DNA of 64,000 nt from Phaseolus vulgaris (lineage: Eukaryota > Streptophyta > Magnoliopsida > Fabales > Fabaceae), in the NCBI RefSeq assembly GCF_000499845.2, contig NC_023756.2:4211306-4275305 (forward strand). Direction: 5' to 3'. Below the pieces are notes generated by a model. It was not told where the DNA came from. It was given only the letters and a program-made list of their open reading frames with translations, and made no database searches. Both the position numbers and the translations under genes were made by a program. Of this stretch, positions 43,254 through 54,700 are shown piece by piece (position 1 is the stretch's first letter; each line of letters opens with the position of its first letter).

Positions 43254-45532
43254 TCTAATTTAGTTGATATAGTGACAATTTTTTTTTAAATTTAATTTTT
43301 ATTTAATAATCTTTTTTAGTGTATATAAATATATGAATAAAAAAGAAAATAATAAAATTATATCTTACATAAAAAATTTAAAAATATTTTATAACAAATG
43401 AAAATAGAAACTTAAAAAACATAATAAACTACTAGAAAAAACCTATTTAGCGAACATTTACATTAGTAATAATAAATAATACAATCATATCATAAGTTTT
43501 TCAATGTAGAATATGGGGAATATAGCCCTACACTTTTCCTTTCAGTTCCCAAGGTGTAGGTTTCCCATGGCATGCACATCAATTTAATTTCCAATGCAAA
43601 ACTAAAAATAAAAAGAAACATCCTTTATAATGTTTTTTCATGATTGAAGTTTAATACTTAACCAGTTTTTCACGCAAGTCAACATTAAAAACATACAAAA
43701 TCAATTTGATTTTTATTTATCATTTAAATAAAGAATATTGAAAGGTAAACAGGGATGCGAAATGTAACTGAAGGAAAATTAAGTTAGGTTGGATCATATT
43801 GATTATTTTTTAAAATAACATCTTAATCCTATTTATTCTTAATATATGAATAGTTTATCACTTAAATATGCCAACACTGGAATAAAACAAATTATAAGGA
43901 AACTTGAAAAATTTATTTAGGACCAAAACCAACACATACAAATTTATTAAAAGAAAATATAAGTATTAATTTCACATGCAAAGTGAAATAAGATTTATCA
44001 CTTAATTTCATTGTAAAAGTCATAAAGTTTAAAATCTATATCTTAAAAAACTTGAAATATATTAACATAATATAAAATTTAAGACTCTCGATAATAGGAC
44101 ACTGAATCATAATAAAAAAATATTTTTCTATTTTAAATTTAGCAATACCAATCACCAAATAAGAAACTAATTATAGTATATGAATATTATAAAAATAAAT
44201 AATACATTGTAAAATCACTATTACTATATAGATAAGCTACACTTAAAGAATATTAAGAATATATTTTTTATTAAGATCAAATCAGAAAAAAATTATTAAG
44301 CAACATAAAGAACCAAAAATTTAAAATATTTTTTTTCACAACATTAAAATACTATTTAATTAATCTATTATTTTCAATTGTTATATATTTTTATACTGTA
44401 TATTTGTTATTAATCTTATGTTATATCTTACAATATTTCTGTTCAAGCTTTAAATAAAATAAAATAAGACATTTCTAATATATATATATATATTTATATT
44501 TGATATTAAAAAATAAAAATAGAGTTAAAATATATTATGTAATACAATTTTTTTTAAATAATTAAATGAAACAAATTTACGATCTATCTTAATTAAAGTA
44601 TAGTTCAAAAATAGTAAAATTAATAAATATTGTGAATAATATAATAGTTAAATAAATTATATAATATAAAAGTACGAAAGTATAAAGAAAAATAATAGTA
44701 AACTTATTCTCAAATCTCTTACCTATTAAAAGATACAAAATATCACTTTCGGTACAAAAATTAAAATTCTAAAATCATAGTATAAATGAATAACAAGATA
44801 AATTAATAAAATTGTATTTTATATAAAAAAAAACCTGATAAATATTTTTAAATAAATAAAAAACTACAAATGAAAAATTTAAAAACATTACAAACTATTA
44901 AAAAATTATTTACCAAACATTAGTAACAAATAATAAATAAACTTTAAGAATAATTTTATTCCAAAAATAATAATATTGACCTCTGAATTTTATAAGATTT
45001 CTCTCACTGAAATATCTTAACATAAAAATAAATAAATAAAACTTTCGATTATAAGATATCTTCACATAATATAAAAGAAACGAAAAAAATCTTGAATGGT
45101 AAAATTATAAAAATCATTATATTGAAAATATTTTTGTTAGTTATGAAACAAAACATTATAATAAAAATTTGAATTTACCTGTTTGAGTAAAAGTTGTGAA
45201 AAAATATATTAAAAGAAATATAACCCAATATAAAAAATAAGACAAAAAAAATCTTGAATTATAAAAAATCATTACATTATAAAGATATTAAAAGAAATCT
45301 AACTGAGCATAATAATACTGAAGAAAATGTATACTAATTAATACACTGTAGTATGACTCCTATTGATATTCTCAAAGCTTGTCCTTTCACTTCCCAAGGT
45401 TTAGATTTGCCATGGCATGCACATCAATTCCAATGCAAACATAAAGTCTCTTTAAGCGATTTGATACATTGAGAGAGATGAGTTATTCCTATAAGAAACT
45501 GAAGCATCCATGCACACTTTGCATTCTCAACC
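43254..45532. other. Long AT-rich stretch upstream of F-box gene 3
   Basis: Almost no open frames. A roughly 65-bp block with 'cccaaggt(g)tagg/at' and 'ccatggcatgcacatcaat' occurs at 43536-43603 and again at 45384-45445, flanking about 1.8 kb of AT-rich sequence. The last about 85 bp before the start codon are conserved with F-box gene 1. Confidence 0.6.
45448..45532 (+). promoter_or_regulatory. Conserved 5' leader of F-box genes
   Basis: The stretch from 'taagcgatttgataca' to 'ttctcaaccATGG' is very similar to 31578-31659 upstream of F-box gene 1. Upstream of this block the two genes differ, so it probably marks the retained leader and core promoter. Confidence 0.5.
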
Positions 45533-46838
45533 ATGGCTGATATCGTAAGTGGTTTTCCAGACTCAATCCTTTGCTACATTCTCTCATTTCTCCCAACCAA
45601 ACAAGTTGTTGCAACCAGTGTTCTCTCCAAACGCTGGAACCTTCTGTGGCGTTCCGTTCCCTCTTTTGATTATGAACATCATGACCCAACTGGTGATTAT
45701 GAGGATGACCTAGATGCCTGCTCTGACTTTCTTTACTCAATGTTCTCCCATCTGCTTTTGCGTGATATGGACAAACCTCTCCATAGATTACGCCTTACAT
45801 GCTGTTCTGGGTATAACCATTATAGCATTGAAATATGGATTGAGGCTGCACTGAGAAGAAGTAGTAGACTTGAACACCTCGACCTCAATGTGTATAAGGA
45901 TTTTGTGGTGCCCTCTGTTGTGTTTAGCTGCATAACTCTTGTAGTTCTCAAGCTGGCGAACTTAGTGCTGAAAGATGTTTCCTTTGCTGATTTTCCCTTT
46001 CTTAAAATCTTGCATTTGAATTCTATTTCTTTCTCAGGATGTCAAGATCTTTTTAAACAGTTTCTGTCTGGGAGTCCTAATCTTGAGGATTTGGAAGCCA
46101 AGAATTTGGATTCTAATCCTGCAGAAAAGGTCAACAGATTGCCCAAGTTGGTCAGAGCTAACATCGATGCACATATAGTTCCATTGGAAAATGTTAAGAA
46201 CGTTCAAGTTTTGGTCACAAATGGGGTAATGTGTGTAAATTTGTTTCTCATTTCTTTTCATTTTAAAGGGAAAAAATGAGATTTCTGATGTTTTGATATA
46301 TTTTGTATCTTTTGCAGATACATCCACCAGACCTGGTTTTTTATTTTTGGAATTTAGTTAGACTTGAGTTGAACCGTTTGAAGTCTAGTAAGCAATGTTT
46401 TCAGGTTTTGGAAGTGCTCAAGCATTGTCCAAAGCTTCAAACTCTTTTCATTAACATTTGTCAGGTTTAATGATTTAAGCTTTCGAAGTTTGTATCTTCT
46501 TGTTATCTTTGCATCAAACATTAGGTTTAATATAGTTTTATAATTGTTATTAACAGAAACAAAATTTAGTTGCTGAAGACGATGAAGAAGCAATTTTGCC
46601 ATGCCCAGATCCTGTTCCTGCATGCATTTTATTGCACTTAACATGCTGTTGTCTTACGAATTACAGCGGTTCTGCATTTGAGTTTAAATTTGCGGAATAT
46701 ATTATGCAGAATGCAAATTATCTACAGTTCTTTGCATTCCGCATTTACAGGAACAATCCTTCGAGAAGAGATGATATGATAAGAGATTTATCTTCATGTA
46801 AGAAGATTTCAGATACTTGTAAACTTGAATTTGTGTAG
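45533..46838 (+). CDS. F-box/LRR/FBD protein 3
   Basis: SCF adaptor-type F-box protein. The exons are 45533-46225, 46318-46464 and 46557-46838, with GT/AG introns, all phase 0, and a 373-aa product. The N-terminal F-box contains FPDSILCYILSFLPTKQV and RWNLLWRSVPSF. LRR-like repeats follow (LEHLDLNV, LVVLKLANL, FLKILHLNSI, FLSGSPNLEDLE). The FBD-like end contains LEVLKHCPKLQTLFI and FAEYIMQNANYLQ. It is a close paralogue of 31660-32877. It keeps the second intron that gene 1 lacks. The frame is intact. The substrate is unknown. Confidence 0.88.
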
Positions 46839-47226
46839 TTAAGGTCTGAGCGGTAACTGTGATGTTTTCTTTTTTTTTTGTATTTCCAGTATTAACTTCA
46901 AGAATGTGGATGTTTAATATACTAATCTATTTTTCTTCATCTAATGGAAGTTTACCGCACAATTATCTTTTTTGTCCAGAAATCTTATGAAAGTTTTTTT
47001 TAGTTTTAAAATTTTCTTCTTGCTTTAGGAATTTTCTCATATCTAATTTGCAATTATCTTTGTTTGACATATATTATATATACACACGTACATATATGGT
47101 TTGCTTTTATAGTTTTTTGTACTTTTCATTCTTGAACAGTATGAAAGGAAAATGTAAAGAAATTTATTGCAAAAAATCATAATTCTGAATTGGTATCTGT
47201 TGCAAAAAAAACTCATAATCTCTCTC

Positions 47227-47228
<2 letters not shown>

Positions 47229-47265
<37 letters not shown>
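47229..47265. repeat. (TA)n microsatellite
   Basis: Nearly pure TA dinucleotide run, probably length-variable between lines. Confidence 0.9.
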
Positions 47266-47268
<3 letters not shown>

Positions 47269-48660
47269 GCAAAATTTGTATAAATGAATGATGGAGGATG
47301 TGTGTGCATATAAGCAGCATTTCTGAAATGGCTTTTTTAATTTTTTTTTTTTTTGAAAAAACAAAATTATTAAAATAATTGTATTGCTACTCGAACTACA
47401 AAATTGAAGTCAATATTATAAATAAATTTATATAAATTAATTAAATAATAGATGAAAAGTAAAGATACAAGCTATAAAAAGTAATTTTTTTTTTAATTTT
47501 GAAAATAATATATAAGTGAAATTATAAATGTTTAAAATATCTAGCAATTAAGAAAACAGAGAGCATCAGTTCAGACGTGATTGTTTCAAATTGATCAGCA
47601 CTAAAAAGTATCCTATGTACTAATTCATGTATTAGAAGAAGAAAAAAATTGTCATATGACAATACATGAAAGAACACCCAAGAATAAACAACGATAATGA
47701 AAAAAATAACAATGTGTATGATGTAAACTATATTAATATTAATAATATAAAATAAAGTCATACATAAGCATTATTTTTAAGTTTAAAATGAAGATTTTAT
47801 ATCTAAATGATAAGATTTTTTTTCTTTTAAATTCAAATACATAAAAAAAGAATTATTAAAAAAATATTTAAGTGATCGATATTTAAGGATATCTTCTTTC
47901 CACTAATTGAAGGTAATAAAATAACGACGTATAACACACCATTGCTGTCAGACTTTTATGCATTAAATACGTTTGTGATCTCATATTAGAAAATAAACAA
48001 TTATTGCTTCACTTTGGGTCTATCGACCATATTCAACTCACCAAAACCATTGAATATAAAACTAATCAAACATAAAATATGTATCCAATGTTGAAAACCC
48101 AACCATCAATTACTCTTTATGATTGGCTGAATCTGTGAATGGGACGAATAATTGTGGAATTAAGCTTTTAACAAAGACTCAAAGAAAACCTTAAAGTCAA
48201 GTAATCCTTTAATTTCTGCAGAGGCAAAAAACTTCACTTCTAAGCTTTATATAAAAGTATCTGTATTGCCTTATCAATGATGGTAAAACCATGCATTCAT
48301 CTATTTCTCTCGGTCTATAAGATTTAAAACAAGAAGTTTTAGTTGCTTCTTACATAGAAGTCTTTTATTATTATTTTTTTTCCATTTTTTCTCAATTTTT
48401 TTACCCTCTCCATGATTTGATTGGTTTAGTCTAGATGAAAAAGGTCATGATTTAAAGGTACTATGTTTCATATTTTTTCTGCAAAACTATTTACACTCAA
48501 TTTCAATTGGTTTTAAGATGAAATCTAACATGCCATTAGAGCCTATATACCATCTTTGAGAGTTGAATATTTTGTTAAGCATTGCCTTTTCTTGCATGAA
48601 TATAATATATTTGTTGCACTGGGACCCACAACCCTCTTCCCATTTCAGCATTTCATACTT

Positions 48661-48795
48661 TCATTGGTTGAGTTGCCATTAAAGAAAAAGAAAAATATGT
48701 TCTTAAAGTCAAATCATCCTTTCTAACTACTCTTTCCATCACTCTACCATTCATTACTGCACTGAATCCATTTCACTTCATTTCCAACTCCTACC
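48661..48795 (+). promoter_or_regulatory. Conserved CNL proximal upstream block (CNL-3)
   Basis: The block runs from 'attggttgagttgccattaa' through 'tcttaaagtcaa' and 'tcctttctaac' to 'cacttcatttccaactcctaccATGG'. It recurs at 56131-56258 (CNL-4) and 62056-62189 (CNL-5) and in weaker form before CNL-2. It probably carries the core promoter and 5' leader. Confidence 0.55.
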
Positions 48796-51700
48796 ATGGC
48801 AGCAGAAGTTATTGGTGGTGCTCTTCTTTCGGCCTTTCTTCAGGTTGCATTCGACAAGCTCGCTTCTCCTCAATTTCTAGACTTCTTTCGTCAAAGAAAA
48901 CTTGATGAGAAACTGCTCACCAATTTGAACATCATGCTGCACTCCATCAATTCTCTCGCTGATGATGCTGAACTAAAGCAGTTCACAGATCCACACGTCA
49001 AAGCATGGCTTTTCGCTGCCAAAGAGGCTGTCTTTGATGCAGAGGATCTGTTGGGTGAAATAGACTATGAACTCACCAGATCCCAAGTTGAAGCTCAATC
49101 CGAACCTCAAACCTTTACTTATAAGGTATCGAATTTCTTCAACTCTACTTTCACTTCATTTAACAAGAAAATTGAATCAAGGATGAAAGAAGTCTTGGAG
49201 AAACTAGAATATCTTGCAAAGCAGAAGGGTGCTCTTGGTTTGAAAGAGTGTACTTATTCTGATAATAGATTAGGTAGTAAAGTGCTACAGAAATTGCCAT
49301 CATCTTCTTTGGTGGTTGAAAGTGTTATTTATGGCAGAGATGCTGATAAAGATATAATCATTAATTGGCTGACATCTGAAATTGATAATTCTAACCAGCC
49401 ATCAATACTTTCCATTGTGGGCATGGGTGGGTTGGGTAAGACCACACTTGCCCAGCATGTATACAATGACCCAAAGATCGACGATGTAAAATTTGATATG
49501 AAAGCTTGGGTTTATGTTTCTGATCATTTTCATGTTTTGACCGTGACAAGAACAATTCTTGAGGCAGTGACTGGTAAAACAGATGATAGTAGGAACCTGG
49601 AAATGGTTCACAAAAAACTAAAAGAAAAATTGTCTGGGAAGAAATTTCTGCTTGTTTTGGATGATGTTTGGAACGAAAGACGGGAAGAATGGGAACTTGT
49701 GCAAACTCCTCTTAGTTATGGAGCTCCAGGAAGTAGAATTCTTGTCACAACTCGTGGCGAGAATGTTGCTTCTAACATGAAGTCTAAAGTGCATCGCCTA
49801 ATGCAATTAGGAGAGGATGAATGCTGGAATGTTTTTGAAAATCACGCATTAAAAGATGGTGATCTTGAATTGAATGATGAGCTAAAGGACATTGGTAGAA
49901 GGATAGTTAAGAGGTGCAAGGGATTACCTTTAGCTTTGAAAACAATTGGATGTCTTTTACGCACAAAGTCATCCATTTCAGATTGGAAAAACATATTGGA
50001 AAGTGAGATATGGGAGTTACCAAAAGAAAACAATGAAATTATTCCAGCGCTATTTATGAGCTATTGTTATCTTCCTTCTCATCTTAAAAAGTGCTTTGCT
50101 TATTGTGCCTTATTCCCCAAAGATTATGGGTTTGTGAAAGAGGAGTTAGTTTTGTTGTGGATGGCCCAAAATTTTCTGCAGTGTCCCCAACAGATTAGAC
50201 ATCCACAACATATTAGACATCTAGAAGAAGTTGGTGAACAATACTTCAATGATCTAGTGTCAAGGTCTTTTTTTCATCAATCAAGCGTCGTAGGACGTTT
50301 CGTCATGCATGACCTTCTGAATGATTTAGCAAAATATGTTTGTGTGGATTTTTGTTTCAGGTTGAAATTTGATAAAGGCGAATGTATACCGAAAACAACC
50401 TGTCATTTTTCATTTGAATTCCGTGATGTCAAAAGTTTTGATGGTTTTGGGAGTTTAACTAATGCTAAAAGACTTCGTTCATTCCTTCCTATCTCGCAAT
50501 ATTGGGGTTCTCAATGGAATTTCAAGATTTCCATACATGATTTGTTTTCCAAGATTAAGTTTATACGCATGTTATCCTTCCGTGATTGTTCATGTCTTAG
50601 AGAGGTCCCAGATTGTGTAGGTGATCTTAAACATCTCCATTCGTTAGATCTTTCGTGGTGTGATGCGATACAAAAGCTACCTGACTCGATGTGTTTGCTC
50701 TATAACTTACTAATACTGAAGTTGAACTATTGTTCAGAGTTGCAAGAATTGCCCTTAAATTTGCACAAACTTACCAAATTGCGTTGCCTGGAGTTGAACT
50801 ATTGTTCAAAGTTGGAGGAATTGCCCTTAAATTTGCATAAACTTACCAAATTGCGTTGCCTAGAATTTGAAGGTACAGAAGTGTCAAAGATGCCAATGCA
50901 TTTTGGAGAATTGGAGAATCTTCAAGTACTGAGTACATTTTTCGTGGATAGAAATAGTGAGCTAAGTACTAAGCAACTGGGAGGATTGGGAGGACTCAAT
51001 CTTCATGGAAAGCTATCAATCAATGACGTGCAGAATATTATGAATCCTTTGGATGCATTAGAAGCAAATGTGAAAGATAAACACCTTGTGGAGCTAGAAT
51101 TAAAATGGAAGTCGGACCACATCCCTGATGATCCAAGGAAAGAAAAGGAGGTACTTCAGAATCTACAACCCTCCAAACACTTGGAGGATTTAAAAATCTC
51201 GAACTACAATGGTACAGAATTCCCAAGTTGGGTATTCGATAATTCGTTATCAAATCTGGTGTTCTTACAGTTGCAGGACTGTAAACACTGCCTATGTTTG
51301 CCTCCCCTTGGAATTTTGTCAAGTCTGAAGGACCTTGAGATTATGGGGCTTGATGGAATAGTGAGCATTGGTGTTGAATTTTATGGGAGCAACTCTTCAT
51401 TTGCATCCTTGGAGAGGTTGGAATTCCACAATATGAAGGAATGGGAAGAATGGGAGTGTAAAACTACTTCTTTTCCACGTCTTCATGAGCTTTATATGAA
51501 TGAATGTCCCAAACTGAAAGGTACTCAAGTAGTTGTTAGTGATGAGCTCACAATTAGCGGAAAGAGTATCGACACATGGCTGCTTGAAACCCTGCATATT
51601 GATGGAGGTTGCGACTCTCTTACAATGTTTCGGCTAGATTTCTTTCCAAAGCTTCGTTCTCTTGAACTGAAAAGATGCCACAACATAAGAAGAATTTCAC

Positions 51701-52251
51701 AGGACTACGCTCATAATCATCTCCAGCACCTAAATATTTTTGATTGCCCTCAATTTAAATCATTCCTGTTTCCCAAACCCATGCAAATCCTGTTTCCGTT
51801 CCTTATGAGTCTGGAGATAACTGTTAGTCCACAAGTGGAGTTTCATGGTTTGCCATTAAATGTAAAATATATGTCTCTTTCATGTTTAAAACTTATTGCC
51901 TCCTTGAGAGAGACCTTGGATCCCAACACATGTCTTGAAACCTTGCTTATTCAAAATTCAGACATGAAGTGTTTTCCCGATGATGTTTTGCTGCCACGGT
52001 CTCTCACCTCTCTACTAATCAATTCTTGCCTAAATCTTAAAAAGATGCACTACAAGGGTCTCTGCCACCTCTCCTCTCTCACACTTCTTGATTGTCCCAG
52101 CCTTCAATGCTTACCAGCGGAGGGTCTCCCCAAATCCATCTCTTCTCTCTCAATCGGGCGTTGTCCATTGCTGAAAGAGCGTTGTCAGAATCCAAATGGC
52201 GAAGACTGGCCAAAGATTGCTCACATCCGAGAACTGAATGTTTGGTCATAA
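48796..52251 (+). CDS. CNL-3: CC-NB-LRR resistance protein, intact
   Basis: Single-exon CNL immune receptor of 1151 aa with a full set of switch motifs: P-loop GMGGLGKTT at 209-217, LLVLDDVW, GLPLAL, CFAYCALFPKDY and MHD at 504-506. The EDVID-type motif reads EDLLGEID, with Gly where the other copies have Asp. AWVYVSDHF replaces AWVCVSDHF. A short in-frame doubling (IRHPQHIRHL) lies before EEVGEQY. The LRR region has an extra repeat created by an exact-period 72-bp tandem duplication (residues 643-690). The C-terminus ends CQNPNGEDWPKIAHIRELNVWS. No lesion is seen. It shares both flanks with CNL-4. Confidence 0.95.
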   Translation: MAAEVIGGALLSAFLQVAFDKLASPQFLDFFRQRKLDEKLLTNLNIMLHSINSLADDAELKQFTDPHVKAWLFAAKEAVFDAEDLLGEIDYELTRSQVEAQSEPQTFTYKVSNFFNSTFTSFNKKIESRMKEVLEKLEYLAKQKGALGLKECTYSDNRLGSKVLQKLPSSSLVVESVIYGRDADKDIIINWLTSEIDNSNQPSILSIVGMGGLGKTTLAQHVYNDPKIDDVKFDMKAWVYVSDHFHVLTVTRTILEAVTGKTDDSRNLEMVHKKLKEKLSGKKFLLVLDDVWNERREEWELVQTPLSYGAPGSRILVTTRGENVASNMKSKVHRLMQLGEDECWNVFENHALKDGDLELNDELKDIGRRIVKRCKGLPLALKTIGCLLRTKSSISDWKNILESEIWELPKENNEIIPALFMSYCYLPSHLKKCFAYCALFPKDYGFVKEELVLLWMAQNFLQCPQQIRHPQHIRHLEEVGEQYFNDLVSRSFFHQSSVVGRFVMHDLLNDLAKYVCVDFCFRLKFDKGECIPKTTCHFSFEFRDVKSFDGFGSLTNAKRLRSFLPISQYWGSQWNFKISIHDLFSKIKFIRMLSFRDCSCLREVPDCVGDLKHLHSLDLSWCDAIQKLPDSMCLLYNLLILKLNYCSELQELPLNLHKLTKLRCLELNYCSKLEELPLNLHKLTKLRCLEFEGTEVSKMPMHFGELENLQVLSTFFVDRNSELSTKQLGGLGGLNLHGKLSINDVQNIMNPLDALEANVKDKHLVELELKWKSDHIPDDPRKEKEVLQNLQPSKHLEDLKISNYNGTEFPSWVFDNSLSNLVFLQLQDCKHCLCLPPLGILSSLKDLEIMGLDGIVSIGVEFYGSNSSFASLERLEFHNMKEWEEWECKTTSFPRLHELYMNECPKLKGTQVVVSDELTISGKSIDTWLLETLHIDGGCDSLTMFRLDFFPKLRSLELKRCHNIRRISQDYAHNHLQHLNIFDCPQFKSFLFPKPMQILFPFLMSLEITVSPQVEFHGLPLNVKYMSLSCLKLIASLRETLDPNTCLETLLIQNSDMKCFPDDVLLPRSLTSLLINSCLNLKKMHYKGLCHLSSLTLLDCPSLQCLPAEGLPKSISSLSIGRCPLLKERCQNPNGEDWPKIAHIRELNVWS
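49420..49441 (+). promoter_or_regulatory. Possible miR482/miR2118 site in CNL-3 P-loop
   Basis: The P-loop codons read ggcatgggtgggttgggtaa and then ga. They have the same pattern as in CNL-2, with more mismatches to the recalled miR2118 sequence. Confidence 0.3.
50722..50865 (+). repeat. 72-bp tandem duplication encoding one LRR (CNL-3)
   Basis: The units at 50722-50793 and 50794-50865 both encode LNYCS(E/K)L(Q/E)ELPLNLHKL followed by TKLRCLE. CNL-1, CNL-2 and CNL-4 each have a single unit here. The 24-residue period adds exactly one leucine-rich repeat without disturbing the frame. Confidence 0.9.
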
Positions 52252-53729
52252 GATGAGTCACAAGTTCAAAATTAGACGTGCACCTATTTCAATTTGTCTG
52301 CCACTTCAACAGGTTATAATTCTCCACAATATCTTTGTATCTTTTTTCTAACAATTTTCTTAGTTGCAAACGGTAACTCTATAATTGCCATTTTCCAAAC
52401 AAGAGCAGCACATGTTATACTTAAACTGATGATATTTATTAAAGGAGGCTCTGCTACGATTTTCATGAATCAATTACTTTTATTTTATTCTTATTTTCGT
52501 GCAAGATTATTTCAATTGTTCTGTTGAAATTAAATTCCAACCAAATGTGTTTCCTATTTTTAGAATACTACGAAAATCGTGAAGGTGGTCTGGCATTTGG
52601 CATCCATTCCGAACAGAGTATTCTGTAGTTGGAAGTTATGGTGGCATCATCTTCCTTTTTCTAGCTATCTAAGTATATTTGTTTTCATAGCCACATTTTT
52701 TCTTCTGACAAAAAAGATGAACTTAAACTTAATAATAGATCACTGAAGCTAAATGATCCCAAAATAGAAGTCATGGGTTTTGAGTGGAGGAAAGATGAAT
52801 GGAAACTACTGTGGACATAAGGGACCTTATGTATCTAAGGAACTTGTAATTGGAATTTAAAAGTATTTTTATACGACTTTTTACTTTATTAAAAAGCTCT
52901 TGTGACATTCCATCAATGAAGACTGAGTTTTACAGAAAACATAGTAATAGAAATAGCTTGAATATTGTTCAGAATATGAGTGTTAAGCTGCCAAACCCTC
53001 ATGAAGTTCTTTGGTGACAACCAAACTGCTATGCATAATGAACCTAAACTGAGAAAATTTCAGTAATATTTTGAAAACAGGGTCTAATGTGTAAGGCCAT
53101 GCATCCATCCATTTTAGTGTTCACCCATACAATCTCTTACAATGATTGGTATATGTCATTTTACAATGTCTTCACTTCACTTCTAGTAATTGCTCTAGGT
53201 GTTTTTGATTACTACACATTTTTTATAATTGCTATATGATCAACACCAAAGTTTATATTTATTATTTCCTTTTGTAAAAGTCTTGGTTCTGCCTTAAGGC
53301 AATGGAAAAATGATTTTGCTAGCAGTGAGGTTCCTACATTCACTTAAAATATACTATTACTTATTTGATATTTTTAAAGGTCTGTTTCTCTAGTTTCTTT
53401 GTGCCTAAATACATCTGCTTTGAATGTAGAGTTCTTCACAAAGCATTATCAACTTTGATGTAAAATTCACCTAAACACTCTGAAGGCCTTGTTTTTTCTC
53501 TTACCCAGGTGTTTTAACTACTACACTTTTTCAACTATTTAACAAAACTAGCTTGTACCTTTTCCCCCTCCCTCTCGTTACAAATAGTTTTTCTATTTTG
53601 TGGAAGAAAACTATTCACACTCAATGTCAATTGGTTTTAAGATGAAATCTAACATGCCATTAGAGCCTATATACCATCTATGTGAGTTGCCTATTTTTTT
53701 AAGCATTACTTTTTTTTTTCTAACATTCC
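52252..53729. other. CNL-3 3' flank, shared with CNL-4
   Basis: 52252-53110 aligns with 59664-60660 with small insertions and deletions, showing that CNL-3 and CNL-4 came from one segmental duplication. No gene is seen. Confidence 0.65.
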
Positions 53730-53973
53730 CACTACAAGAAAATAATTAAATAGAAACTAATTTTAGACACTAAAAATAATTAGTTGTTGTATTAACTAAA
53801 TTAGATACTAGTTTAGAGACTAAAAAAGTTATTGATTTCTAAATTAGTTTCTATTATGGATAAATAGTTTCTAAATTGGTATCTAATTAACTAACAAGGT
53901 TTTAACTACCAATTATTTAGATTCTAAATTTAGTAGCAAAATCCAAATTATTTATCTACTGATTTCTTCTGTG
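53730..53973. mobile_element. Possible small CACTA-type non-autonomous element
   Basis: It begins CACTACAAGAAAATAATT, a typical CACTA terminus. About 230 bp later comes 'tttcttctgtgg', a degenerate version of the opposite terminus. The interior has repeated 'tctaaattagttt'-type phrases. No 3-bp target duplication could be confirmed. Confidence 0.4.
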
Positions 53974-54019
53974 GCTCTTGATTTTAGATAATGATTTGTT
54001 AAGAGCCAAGATGCTGTGC

Positions 54020-54700
54020 TAATCAATAACCATATTGTCTGTTTTACAGTATCCTGTTCTATATCTAGAGGGAGTAGAAGACACCCTCTTCAGCTGGCCC
54101 AGGATTCTTGGGTAGATGTTGAATGGAGTCCTTAGTTCTTTAGTGATCTTCTTCTTAACCACTAATTCTGTGTTGAATCAAGCCTTCAGAAGAGATGGTA
54201 AGGTGGTTGATTTTGAAATACTTGGGGTCACAATGTATACATGTGTGGTGTGGACTGTGAATTGCCAAATGGCACTATCCATCAATTACTTTACTTGGAT
54301 ACAACATTTTTTTATATGGGGCAGCATTGTCTTCTGGTATGTGTTTGTGTTGGTCTGTGGTTACCTCTCTCCAGCAATATCCACAACAGCTTACAGGGTT
54401 TTTGTGGAAGCATGTGCTCCTAGTGCTCTATATTGGCTAGTAACCCTTTTGGTTGTTGTGTGTGTTCTGCTACCCTATTTCTCCTATAGCTCTTTGCAAA
54501 GTCGGTTTCTACCAATGTACCATGATATTATACAGAGAGAACAAGTAGAAGAGATTTAAATTGGGTTATCAGATGATGAGTTACCTAAACAGGTCCAGGG
54601 AAAACTAATACACCTCAGAGAGAAAGATTGAAGCAAAGGGAGTTGTGAAATGTAAATGCTTCTAAACATACATTCTTAGACCTTGGAATTTTATTTGATT
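54020..54700 (+). pseudogene. P4-ATPase (ALA flippase) C-terminal fragment, best-preserved copy
   Basis: P4-ATPases flip phospholipids across membranes. Starting after a splice-acceptor-like 'tttacag' (54046-54052), the frame reads YPVLYLEGVEDTLFSWPRILG, then a stop where Trp is expected, then [20 protein letters not shown] and on through the last transmembrane helices to [17 protein letters not shown] at 54556. There a TAA occurs, but the same frame continues with GLSDDELPKQVQGKLIHLRE. It corresponds to the last exon region only. Two nonsense codons make it a pseudogene. The flippase headpiece and catalytic domains are absent. Confidence 0.85.

Larger units (their letters stand above)
46839..48795. 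other. Intergenic between F-box 3 and CNL-3
   Basis: Contains a TA run (about 47229-47265). From about 47560 it shares sequence with the upstream regions of CNL-2 and CNL-5. The last about 135 bp form the conserved CNL proximal block (listed separately). No gene. Confidence 0.6.

Noticed and set aside
54241..54423. 60-codon ORF inside the flippase fragment
   Set aside because: Shifted-frame shadow of the transmembrane region; the frame with [13 protein letters not shown] is the genuine remnant.
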